Shown here: piece by piece, positions 8,096 through 16,099 of the stretch | Numbering within the stretch: position 1 is the stretch's first letter | How the letters are laid out: every line of letters begins with the position of its first letter | Assembly (NCBI GenBank): GCA_025041175.1 | Contig: JAKCFJ010000001.1 | Span: 124,001 to 188,000, forward strand | Length of the DNA stretch: 64,000 nucleotides | Direction of reading: 5' to 3' | Source: Halobacteriales archaeon YIM A00010 | GTDB taxonomy: Archaea > Halobacteriota > Halobacteria > Halobacteriales > Haloarculaceae | Notes under the pieces: generated by a model | The model's input: the letters and a program-made list of their open reading frames with translations, nothing else | Told to the model about the DNA's origin: nothing | Databases searched by the model: none | Program-made: the position numbers and the translations under genes

Positions 8096-9556
8096 ATGCG
8101 ATTCCGTCCGGTTTTGCTCCTGATTATGGTCGTTCTTGCTGGGTGTGGCTCCGTGCCAACCCTCGGAACAGATTCGTCCCCCACCGAAACCACTCCAACC
8201 CAACCCGACGGTCAGGCTAATCTGACCGCGCCCGGTGGGTCCGACAACCCCGACATCGGTCGCCAAAACGGCTATGCCCACGACGACGCGCTGTCGATCG
8301 ACGCATCCGACGGCCTGAACGAAAGCGAGCGGGAGGCGGTGGTCTCGCGCGCGATGGCCCGGGTGGAGCTCGTTCGCGGCGAGGAGTTCGAACGGAACGT
8401 CTCGGTGACGATCCGCTCCCGGTCGGAGTTCAAACAGGAACAGGGAACCGAGAACGTTTCGGAGGCGTTCCGGCGGTTCGATAACGCGAAGTTCGAGGCG
8501 ATGTTCCTCGTGGGCGAAGAGACCGATTCGCTCGTCTCCCAGAGCGCCAGTCGCGGGGACAGCGTTTTGGGCTACTACAGCCACGAGGAGGAATCGATCG
8601 TCCTCGTGAGCGACAGCGAGACGCCGACGCTCGACGGTGAACGGACGCTGTCCCACGAACTCACACACGCCCTCCAGGACCAACAGCACAACCTTTCCTC
8701 GTACAACAAAACGACGCGGGACGAGTACAACGCTGTGAACGGGCTGATCGAAGGGGAAGCGAACCTCGTTCAACAGCGGTACATGTCTCTCTGTTCGGGG
8801 GAGTGGGACTGTCTCCCGAGTTCGGATTCTGGGGGGAGCACGTCCCCACCGGACAACTGGGGCGTGTATCTGCTCAATTACTTCCCGTACGCTGAAGGAC
8901 TAGAGTTTGTCGCCACCAACCAGCGCCAGGGCGGGTGGGAGCGGGTCGATGAGCTGTTTGCCGAGCCGCCCACGACGACCGAGCAGGTGATCTATCCCGA
9001 GAAGTTCGGCACGGATCAGCCGACGGCTGTCGACCTCGATGATCGACAGCGAAACGGGTGGGAGCGCGTTCGGCTCGATCCGTCCGAGCGGGGAGCGACG
9101 CGTCCGGATCACGCTGTTATCGGCCAATCGGGGCTGACAGCGATGTTCGCTCAGACCGGATTCGATTCGTACAATCGATCGGAAATCGTCCCTCGCGAAG
9201 CGATTTTGAACGCCGAGCAAGAGGACGACAGCTCGAACTCCCTCGACTACGGTCTTCCGGCCACGACAGGGTGGGACGGTGATCGGCTCCACGCCTACGA
9301 GAAGAACGGTGAGACGGGCTACGTGTGGAAGCTACAGTGGGACTCGCCACAGAACGCCTCGCAGTTTGCCGACGCGTATCGGGCGCTTCTCAGCCACTGG
9401 GGAGCGACGAAGGCCGATGGCAACACGTGGGTCATCGATGACGGACCCTACGCGGACGCGTTCTCCGTGCGTGTGACTGGATCGACGGTCGTCGTCGTGA
9501 ACGCACCCACGTCCGAAGACCTCAGCGACGTTCGGTCGGGAGGACCCAATGGATGA
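8096..9556 (+). CDS. Secreted zincin-like lipoprotein, Hvo_1808 family (first copy)
   Basis: A 486-residue protein with a short signal peptide ending in the lipobox VLAGC, then a Thr/Pro-rich linker. The HELTH zinc motif is at about residue 187 (LSHELTHALQDQQ), followed about 25-30 residues later by NGLIEGEAN, whose Glu may be the third zinc ligand as in gluzincins. A long C-terminal region ends with a conserved WVIDDGPYADAFSV stretch. It should sit outside the membrane, anchored by lipid. The next gene is a paralog overlapping by 8 bp, so both are probably co-transcribed. The natural substrate is unknown. Confidence 0.8.
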   Translation: MRFRPVLLLIMVVLAGCGSVPTLGTDSSPTETTPTQPDGQANLTAPGGSDNPDIGRQNGYAHDDALSIDASDGLNESEREAVVSRAMARVELVRGEEFERNVSVTIRSRSEFKQEQGTENVSEAFRRFDNAKFEAMFLVGEETDSLVSQSASRGDSVLGYYSHEEESIVLVSDSETPTLDGERTLSHELTHALQDQQHNLSSYNKTTRDEYNAVNGLIEGEANLVQQRYMSLCSGEWDCLPSSDSGGSTSPPDNWGVYLLNYFPYAEGLEFVATNQRQGGWERVDELFAEPPTTTEQVIYPEKFGTDQPTAVDLDDRQRNGWERVRLDPSERGATRPDHAVIGQSGLTAMFAQTGFDSYNRSEIVPREAILNAEQEDDSSNSLDYGLPATTGWDGDRLHAYEKNGETGYVWKLQWDSPQNASQFADAYRALLSHWGATKADGNTWVIDDGPYADAFSVRVTGSTVVVVNAPTSEDLSDVRSGGPNG

Positions 9557-10838
9557 GCACCGGTGGACTGTCGTCGTGCTCGCGGCGCTCACAGTGCTCG
9601 CTGGCTGTTCGTTGCCGTTCGATACGGGTGATGAGATCGGACACCAAGGCGGATACAGCGCGACTGACGAACTCGACGTGACCACTGACGACGGTCTGAA
9701 CGCGACCGAGCGCGAGAGCGTCGTCCATCGAACCATGGCCCGCGTCGAGTCGATCCGGGGATTGGCGTTCGAGCAGGACGTTTCCGTCCGCGTCATCTCC
9801 CGGGCCGAGTACCGCGAGCAACGCAATCAGTTCGGTTTCTCACCGACGAACCCCAGCGGGTGGAACGAGCAGGTCTGGGAAGCGCTGTTTATCGTCAACG
9901 AGTCCACGAACGCGACCGAGGCCGTCTCGGAGGTGTATCGAGGATCGGTGCTCGGCTACTACTCCGAGGGGGAGATCGTCATCGTGAGCGACAGCGAGAC
10001 GCCCCGCGTCGATCCGTTCACCCTCGTCCACGAACTCACTCACGCGCTGCAGGACCAACAGCTCACCCTGGCGAGCAATACGAACACCCAAGACGCCCGG
10101 CTCGCTGCGAACGGGTTGATAGAAGGCGACGCCAACGCCGTGGAGTACGAGTACGAAAGCCGGTGTTCCGGGTCGTGGTCGTGCCTTCCACGACCGGAAC
10201 AGACCCCGAACCTCTCGGACCATAACCCCGGCGTGTACACGACGATCAGTATGCCCTACGCCGAAGGACCGGGATTCGTCGAGGCGCTCTCCGAGCGCGG
10301 TGGCTGGGAGGCGGTCAACGACGCTTACGAGACGTTCCCCCAGAGCACGGAACAGATCATCCATCCAACGAAATACCCCGACGACGACCCCGAATCCGTC
10401 CAGATCGAGGATCGCTCTGCTGACGGCTGGCAGCAGTTTGACGCCACGCCCCGGGGCGAAACGATCGGGGAGGCATCGATCTACGCGATGTTCCGGACGA
10501 ACGGCGTCGTCGACCGCTCGACGGACGGACCGGAGAACTACTCCCATCCGATATCCACCGGGTGGGCCGGTGACCGGCTCGTTCCCTACAACAACACCGA
10601 CGGACAGAACGGCTACGTATGGAAAACGAAATGGGACTCCGAACGGGACGCCGAACAGTTCGCTCGGGGCTACGAACGGCTGCTCGAACGAAACGACGCC
10701 CGGAACGTCGATGGAACGTACGTCATCCCCGAATCCAACCCCTACGCCGACGCCTTCCGGGTGACCCACGACGGCCGGACCGTGACGATCGTCAATGCGC
10801 CCGCGGCTGACGAACTCGATCGGATTCATCGCTCGTAA
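9549..10838 (+). CDS. Secreted zincin-like lipoprotein, Hvo_1808 family (second copy)
   Basis: This 429-residue paralog of the preceding gene has its own lipobox (VLAGC), the zinc motif HELTHALQDQQ at about residue 161 and a downstream NGLIEGDAN, in which the possible third ligand is kept. Both proteins share RGSVLGYYS, VSDSETPR/T, a C-x(n)-C pair in the RC(S)GSWSCLP-like segment, and TGWAGDRL/TGWDGDRL. The 8-bp overlap and gene order point to tandem duplication followed by divergence. It may act as a pair with the first protein. Confidence 0.8.
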   Translation: MDEHRWTVVVLAALTVLAGCSLPFDTGDEIGHQGGYSATDELDVTTDDGLNATERESVVHRTMARVESIRGLAFEQDVSVRVISRAEYREQRNQFGFSPTNPSGWNEQVWEALFIVNESTNATEAVSEVYRGSVLGYYSEGEIVIVSDSETPRVDPFTLVHELTHALQDQQLTLASNTNTQDARLAANGLIEGDANAVEYEYESRCSGSWSCLPRPEQTPNLSDHNPGVYTTISMPYAEGPGFVEALSERGGWEAVNDAYETFPQSTEQIIHPTKYPDDDPESVQIEDRSADGWQQFDATPRGETIGEASIYAMFRTNGVVDRSTDGPENYSHPISTGWAGDRLVPYNNTDGQNGYVWKTKWDSERDAEQFARGYERLLERNDARNVDGTYVIPESNPYADAFRVTHDGRTVTIVNAPAADELDRIHRS

Positions 10839-10979
10839 CTACCGGATTGATCGTTGCTCTGCCATCCCGATGCGAGAGAACAGCACCCACACATCCGTCG
10901 ATTTAGTCACTCTCCTCTCGGAAATTTTCGACAGTAATGAATATACAGGTTCAAATTCCTGGGAGTGATATCGGTGGTA

Positions 10980-12455
10980 ATGGCATCGCTTTCGTTCGAG
11001 CCGTTGAGTTACGACGATCTCTCTCCGGATCGGCGGCCGACCCTATTCCAGGCGCTGGTTCCTGTGATCGGGATGCTCGCGTTCTTGAGCGGTGGAGCGG
11101 TCGCGTTGGGTCTCGATCCACACCTTCCGCTGTTGTGGGCGATCGTTCTGACAGGACTCGTCGGCCGATACTGGATCGGCGTGCCGTGGGAAACGCAGTA
11201 CGCGGGAATCGTCGACGCGCTCCGGATGGGGATGCAGGCGATACTGATCCTGTTCGTGATCTACGTGCTGATCGCGACGTGGATGTCGGCGGGAACGATT
11301 CCGGCGTTGATCTACTACGGATTAGACGTTCTGTCGCCGTCGGTGTTCCTTCCTGCGACCGCGCTGTTGGGGATGGTGGTTGCGTTCGCCGTGGGATCCT
11401 CGTGGACGACGGCGGGAACGATCGGCGTTGCGTTCATGGGGATCGCCCGCGGGCTAGGAATTCCGCTCCCGATGGCCGCCGGGGCGCTCCTCACTGGCGC
11501 GTACGCGGGTGATAAGCTCTCGCCGTTGTCGGACACGACGAACCTCGCGGCCGCGGTGACGAACACCGATCTGATGACCCACGTGCGCACCATGCGCGTC
11601 GGGACCACCCTGTCGCTGGGCATCTCGCTGCTCGCTTACGCCTATCTCGGGCTGACGGCCAGGGGGACGATTCCAGCCGGACAGGTCGAGACCATCCAAA
11701 CCGCGATCGCGGGTTCGTACTCGTTGCATCCGGTCGTGTTTGCTCCCCTCGTTGTGGCGTTCGGGCTCGCGCTCGCGGGCGTTCCGGCGCTTCCATCCCT
11801 CGTTGCGGGGATGTTTTCCGGCGTCGGGACGACGATTCTCGTACAAGGCGTCTCGTTCACGGCGGCGTGGGAGATTGCCCAGTCGGGAACCGATCCCGCC
11901 ACTGGCGTTGAACTGGTGAACGAACTGCTGACCAGCGGCGGTCTCATGGAGTCGACGTGGACGATCACGATCGTGGTCGCGGCGCTCGCGCTCGGGGGCC
12001 TTCTGGAACGGACGGGCGTGCTCGCGGTGCTCGCCCACCACCTCGGTCGGCTGATCGAAAGCGTTGCGGGGTTGACCACCGGAACCGCCGTCTCGGCCGT
12101 CGCTATGAACGCGCTTGCCGCCGAACAGTACATGAGCATCGTCGTTCCCGGGATGACGCTGCGGGGACTGTACGACGACTTCGATCTCGAGTCACGGAAC
12201 CTCTCTCGTGCCGTCGAGGCGAGCGGGACCGTCACCAGCGCTCTGATCCCGTGGAACGCCGGCGGCGTCTACATGGCAGGCGTGCTCGGCGTTCCGACGC
12301 TCGAGTACGCGCCGTACTACTTCCTCGGCTTCCTCTCGCCGGCGATACTGCTCGTCATGGGCGCTACCGGGTGGCGGATGCACAGCTCTCGTCCCCCGGA
12401 GTCGGATGCGGGAACCGAACGAGCCACCGGGGCCACCGTGGGCGACGACGACTGA
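10980..12455 (+). CDS. nhaC: Na+/H+ antiporter, NhaC family
   Basis: A 491-residue polytopic membrane protein with about 11-12 hydrophobic segments. NhaC-type features include AFAVGSSWTTAGTIGVAFMG, ALLTGAYAGDKLSPLSDTTN (the conserved D-K-x-S-P-x-S-D-T-T motif) and a late ALIPWNAGGVYMAG segment. The family exchanges Na+ for H+, which suits a salt-in halophile. The start at 10980 follows GTGGTA; the frame allows five further codons upstream. It ends 3 bp before a convergent membrane-protein gene. Confidence 0.9.
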   Translation: MASLSFEPLSYDDLSPDRRPTLFQALVPVIGMLAFLSGGAVALGLDPHLPLLWAIVLTGLVGRYWIGVPWETQYAGIVDALRMGMQAILILFVIYVLIATWMSAGTIPALIYYGLDVLSPSVFLPATALLGMVVAFAVGSSWTTAGTIGVAFMGIARGLGIPLPMAAGALLTGAYAGDKLSPLSDTTNLAAAVTNTDLMTHVRTMRVGTTLSLGISLLAYAYLGLTARGTIPAGQVETIQTAIAGSYSLHPVVFAPLVVAFGLALAGVPALPSLVAGMFSGVGTTILVQGVSFTAAWEIAQSGTDPATGVELVNELLTSGGLMESTWTITIVVAALALGGLLERTGVLAVLAHHLGRLIESVAGLTTGTAVSAVAMNALAAEQYMSIVVPGMTLRGLYDDFDLESRNLSRAVEASGTVTSALIPWNAGGVYMAGVLGVPTLEYAPYYFLGFLSPAILLVMGATGWRMHSSRPPESDAGTERATGATVGDDD

Positions 12456-12458
12456 TTT

Positions 12459-13328
12459 TCACCCGCCCCTGAGCTGTATCGTGCCGGTGTGGCGATACTT
12501 GTTGGTGGTGTAGACGACCGACGCCATCCAGAGCGCGATCACGAATCCGTACATGCCGTCGCCGGAGGGGTATCCTCGTCCGTAAACTGTCGCCACCAGA
12601 TACACGAGCGCGTACAGGACGATCGGAACGCCGAGGTAGACCGTCACGCGTGGAAGCCAGTCCGTTCTGGGCACCGTTGCATCGATGAACAGTCCGACAG
12701 GTGTGACGATCGATAGCACCACGAGGCCCAGTAGTCCCAGCCATGCGGCGATAAACCCGACACCGCTGTCGGGTTGCACCCACAACAAGAGCAACACGAC
12801 CGGGACCAGGAGAGCGTAGGCGGGAACTGCTCGCCACCATTTCGACGGAGTAGTCTTCTGGTGGTCGGTATCCCCTCTCTCCGAGCCGTCACGGTTCCGG
12901 AGCCGTGTCGTCACCCGATCGACGATCATTGCACTGACCATTGTTGTCAGTACGGAGAGACCAGCACCGAAGGCGACAGAAACTATCGTCAAGACGACAG
13001 CCACGACGACCATCTCCGGCGACGCGCTTGCGATCGTGGAAGGTGCGGGGGCGACAAAGACGAGCACTGTTGCGATCGAACCGACGAGACCGGTCCACAG
13101 CCCGGCGCGGCGGCTTTCGGTCGGTCGGTTGCTGTAGTAGTATCCGACGATCAATCCGGCCAGCAGTAGCGGCTCCCCAGAGACGGAGCCACCGATCACG
13201 ACGCCGTCTCCCGACACCGGCTCCCACGAGAGAGCGAGGGTGAACGGGATCGTTGCGAGACCGAGGAGGATCGCAAACCGCAACGAGTCGTCGGTCAAGT
13301 CAGCACGGAGGGCTCGAACTGATTTCAT
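12459..13328 (-). CDS. Polytopic membrane protein, DUF5518-like N-terminus
   Basis: A 289-residue protein with about seven to eight predicted membrane segments. The N-terminal half has the glycine-rich GGSVSGEPLLLAGLIVGYYY and LWTGLVGSIATVL segments typical of small haloarchaeal DUF5518-type proteins; the C-terminal half adds four more helices. A charged cytoplasmic-looking loop (residues ~130-150) separates the halves. The frame is open another 525 bp upstream but antisense to the next gene, so the ATG at 13328, behind an AT-rich stretch, is chosen. Function unknown. Confidence 0.6.
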   Translation of the reverse strand: MKSVRALRADLTDDSLRFAILLGLATIPFTLALSWEPVSGDGVVIGGSVSGEPLLLAGLIVGYYYSNRPTESRRAGLWTGLVGSIATVLVFVAPAPSTIASASPEMVVVAVVLTIVSVAFGAGLSVLTTMVSAMIVDRVTTRLRNRDGSERGDTDHQKTTPSKWWRAVPAYALLVPVVLLLLWVQPDSGVGFIAAWLGLLGLVVLSIVTPVGLFIDATVPRTDWLPRVTVYLGVPIVLYALVYLVATVYGRGYPSGDGMYGFVIALWMASVVYTTNKYRHTGTIQLRGG

Positions 13329-13445
13329 ACTCCTAATATGATTTGTATGGTTACGAGATAATAAATCTTCTCTGAAAAACGGTCGAGTCGGTAGTCCACA
13401 CGATGAATCCGGCTGCTTTTTCGGGTTGCCCTGAGAAGGGCGAGT

Positions 13446-14582
13446 ATGTTCGACATCGTCCCACCGGCTGCGATCCGCGACGGCCGGGCGACGGACGCCT
13501 ACTTCGATCGGACCATCACGACGTTGACCGACGCTGACCGTGATCCCCACGTCGTTGCCGAAGTCACGGCCGATCAGTTTCCGACCGGGGAGTTCGAGCT
13601 GTTCGCCGGCGTCGAGGACGCGGCGAAACTCCTCGCCGAGCGATCCATCGAGGTGGACGCGCTTCGGGAAGGACAGCTGTTTGACGGTGGTCCTGTGATG
13701 CGGATCGAGGGCCGATACACCGAGTTCGCACGGTACGAAACGGCGCTGCTTGGATTTCTCTCTCACGCGAGCGGGATTGCGACGAACGCGCTGGACGCCC
13801 GGCTGGCGGCTCCCGACTCCGACCTGTTGAGCTTCGGTGCGCGCCACGTTCATCCGTCGATGGCGGCAGTGGTGGAACGGGCGGCGCTCGTCGGGGGCTT
13901 CGACGGCTTTTCACACGTTGCTGCCGGCGAGCTTCTAGATCGGGAGGCCAGCGGAACGATGCCCCACGCGCTCGTGCTCTGTTTCGGGGAGGGCGAGCAG
14001 GAGACGGCGTGGAGCGCGTTCGATTCGGCCGTTGCCGAGGACGTGCCCCGGATCGCGCTGTGTGACACCTTCTCAGACGAGATCGACGAAGTTCACAGGG
14101 CCGCCGAAGCCATCGATCTCGACGGCGTCCGGATCGACACACCCAGCTCCCGGCGGGGGGACTTCCGCCACATTGCTCGGGAGGTCCGGTGGCGACTCGA
14201 GGTCGAGGGGTTCGAGGACATCGAAGTTTTCCTCAGCGGGGGACTCGGTCCGTCGGATCTCCGTGAGCTACGGGACGTCGCGGACGGCTTCGGCGTGGGG
14301 GGCTACGTCAGCAACGCCGATCCGGTGGATTTCGCGCTGGACATCGTCGAGATCGACGGCGAACCGATAGCAAAGCGCGGGAAGCTGTCGGGCGCCAAGG
14401 AAGCGTATCGAACGCCAGAAGGCGACCACCGGGTCCGTCCGGCGTCTGCTGACCCGGCCGGCGAGCCGTTGCTCGAACCGTTGGTTCGAGACGGCGAGAT
14501 CGTCCGTGAGTTCGACATCGACGGAGCCGCAGAGAGAGCGCTGGAGGACGCCGAGCGCGTTCGATCCGGCACCGACGGCTGA
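13446..14582 (+). CDS. Nicotinate phosphoribosyltransferase
   Basis: A 378-residue enzyme of the NAPRTase family, making nicotinate mononucleotide from nicotinate and PRPP in NAD salvage. Seen are YTEFARYETALLGFLSHASG (active-site helix), FGARHVHPSM (with the conserved His), a HALVLCFG strand, RIDTPSSRRGDF, and the late phosphate-binding FLSGGLGPSDLRELRD and FGVGGYVSNADP. The length fits the shorter archaeal form. The gene for the next NAD step from NMN-type substrates, nadM, lies 21 kb away at 35.4 kb. Confidence 0.9.
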   Translation: MFDIVPPAAIRDGRATDAYFDRTITTLTDADRDPHVVAEVTADQFPTGEFELFAGVEDAAKLLAERSIEVDALREGQLFDGGPVMRIEGRYTEFARYETALLGFLSHASGIATNALDARLAAPDSDLLSFGARHVHPSMAAVVERAALVGGFDGFSHVAAGELLDREASGTMPHALVLCFGEGEQETAWSAFDSAVAEDVPRIALCDTFSDEIDEVHRAAEAIDLDGVRIDTPSSRRGDFRHIAREVRWRLEVEGFEDIEVFLSGGLGPSDLRELRDVADGFGVGGYVSNADPVDFALDIVEIDGEPIAKRGKLSGAKEAYRTPEGDHRVRPASADPAGEPLLEPLVRDGEIVREFDIDGAAERALEDAERVRSGTDG

Positions 14583-14675
14583 CCCAGACCGGCGAGCTTC
14601 GATGGAACGGAAACGGAACGCATTCGATGCGTACAACACAAGTCATAAATTCTGTATGACACAACGTCGGGGGAG

Positions 14676-15482
14676 ATGGCGAGCCTGATGGGTTCAGCGA
14701 TCGTACTGGTGATTGGATTCCTCGCACTGCTCTGGGTTCCCGTTCGGGTTCGGGCCGTCTGGAACGGGAAGAAGTCCGCCCCGCCGATTCCCATCCGCAA
14801 GCGCTCCTACCACATCGTCGATTTCGATGTGACAGACAGAAACTTTCCGATGGTCGGCGCAGCGTTGTTCTGTCTCGCAGCGTTCGCGTTTTTGCTGGGT
14901 GCCGGTGGCGTAGTCGGATCGATGGGATCGTCTTCTTTATCGGAGCCGCTCACGACCGGTAGCGCCGCGATGATGGGTCCGGCGTTCCTGTTTGCGATCA
15001 CAGCGCAGGTGATCTACTCGTTCGACCGCCCGCAGTTGTTGGTTCCACCGCATCTCCGCGGCGAGTACGAAGCCGATGCTGACGATGAATTGGATTTCGA
15101 CTTCACGAACGAGGAGGTCCAGCAGTTGCTCCAGACGGATGAAGAACTGTTGGAGAATCTCGAGGGGATGGTCGAGGACGATCTGGCCTACCTCGTGTAC
15201 GAAGGAGAAGAAGAATCGCACTACGCGGTGTTAGACATCTGGTGGAACCAGGTCGCTAGAGGGCTCGGACACGAGACCCCAGAGGAAGATGACGGCGGCG
15301 CGTATCTCGTGACGTTAGCATCCACAGAGGCGTATCAGGAGCACGCCGATCGGATTGGAGAGTATCCCGAGGTAGAATCCAACCTCTGTGGAACGTCCCC
15401 GTTCGTCGTCGAACACCGATCCGAGCAGACCGACAACGAACTGCTCGAGGAGCGAACCGAAAGAGAGTTGCTCGACGACTAA
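14676..15482 (+). CDS. Membrane protein with acidic cytoplasmic tail, unknown function
   Basis: A 268-residue protein. Three hydrophobic segments lie at residues ~3-25, ~55-80 and ~95-112; the remaining 150 residues are strongly acidic with little hydrophobicity, so the tail is probably cytoplasmic. NEEVQQLLQTDEELLENLEG suggests a helical region. I do not recognise the family. A purine-rich GGGGGAG lies directly before the ATG. A stable hairpin followed by a T-run stands at its end. Confidence 0.65.
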   Translation: MASLMGSAIVLVIGFLALLWVPVRVRAVWNGKKSAPPIPIRKRSYHIVDFDVTDRNFPMVGAALFCLAAFAFLLGAGGVVGSMGSSSLSEPLTTGSAAMMGPAFLFAITAQVIYSFDRPQLLVPPHLRGEYEADADDELDFDFTNEEVQQLLQTDEELLENLEGMVEDDLAYLVYEGEEESHYAVLDIWWNQVARGLGHETPEEDDGGAYLVTLASTEAYQEHADRIGEYPEVESNLCGTSPFVVEHRSEQTDNELLEERTERELLDD

Positions 15483-15527
15483 CCGGAAATCCGGTTTCCG
15501 GTGGCTGTTCACCGGCGTTCTTTTTTG
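15483..15527 (+). terminator. Hairpin plus T-run after the acidic-tail membrane protein gene
   Basis: CCGGAAA-TCCGG-TTTCCGG (15483-15501) is a perfect 7-bp stem immediately after the stop codon, and a run of six to seven T follows at 15520-15526. Archaeal termination mainly needs the T-run; the hairpin may stabilise the RNA end. The rest of the gap up to 15776 shows no gene. Confidence 0.5.
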
Positions 15528-15776
15528 AGCACACTGACCGCTGTCTCGTAGACGGTGAAATAGACGGACCCATCCCCTGGCTCACGGTCTGGTCAGCGTG
15601 CTGTTGACTTTGTCTGACGAAAGAGCATCTCCTCCCGTTGTTCGGTTGGGACCCAGCAATCCACGATTGAGAATCGTCGTGATGAACTGTTGGAAGGAGT
15701 GTGACGCCGATACTGAAGCGGGAGGGGTATGACGAATAAACGTTAGATTTACTACACTAGACTTTCTACGACAGAT

Positions 15777-16040
15777 ATGTTCGATAACTGGAAGGGGAGC
15801 ATCGAGGCGATCGTAGTATTAGCCATTGCTATCGTTGTTTTTAATGCCGTAATTCAGCCAGTGCTCGTTAGTATTGATCCCATGTTCGCCGACCAGTACG
15901 TTCCCCCTGGTGAGACAACTAGACGAGTCCCCGCCACGCCGGCTGAATGGGCTACTCTTGGAACTGCTATCACTCTATTTATTATCTATGTTGTATTGAA
16001 ATTGTGGGTGATCCAACCATATCTCCTCGGGGAAGATTAA
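15777..16040 (+). CDS. Small two-helix membrane protein
   Basis: An 87-residue protein with hydrophobic segments at residues ~10-30 and ~58-80 joined by a loop rich in Pro, Thr and Arg. Base composition is richer in A and T than in neighbouring genes, matching the 3' part of the convergent gene beside it. It ends 59 bp from the stop of the toxin-like protein gene. A role as membrane immunity protein is conceivable but immunity genes usually follow on the same strand. Family not recognised. Confidence 0.5.
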   Translation: MFDNWKGSIEAIVVLAIAIVVFNAVIQPVLVSIDPMFADQYVPPGETTRRVPATPAEWATLGTAITLFIIYVVLKLWVIQPYLLGED

Positions 16041-16099
16041 AAGAAATTCCATCAGAAATTGAATACTTCGAACAGGAACTACGTGAAGAGATCCATCGT

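Noticed and set aside
10948-10966. CAGGTTCAAATTCCTG resembles a tRNA T-arm.
   Set aside because: The loop is one base too long for a 4-bp stem of this kind, and no D-arm, anticodon arm or acceptor stem is found around it.
12459-13853. A 464-codon reading of the DUF5518-like gene starting at 13853.
   Set aside because: The first 175 codons are antisense to the nicotinate phosphoribosyltransferase gene; the start at 13328 is preferred.
15529-15776. Possible remnant of a transposase in the gap before the small membrane protein gene.
   Set aside because: Frames on both strands give only short peptides without a recognisable transposase motif.
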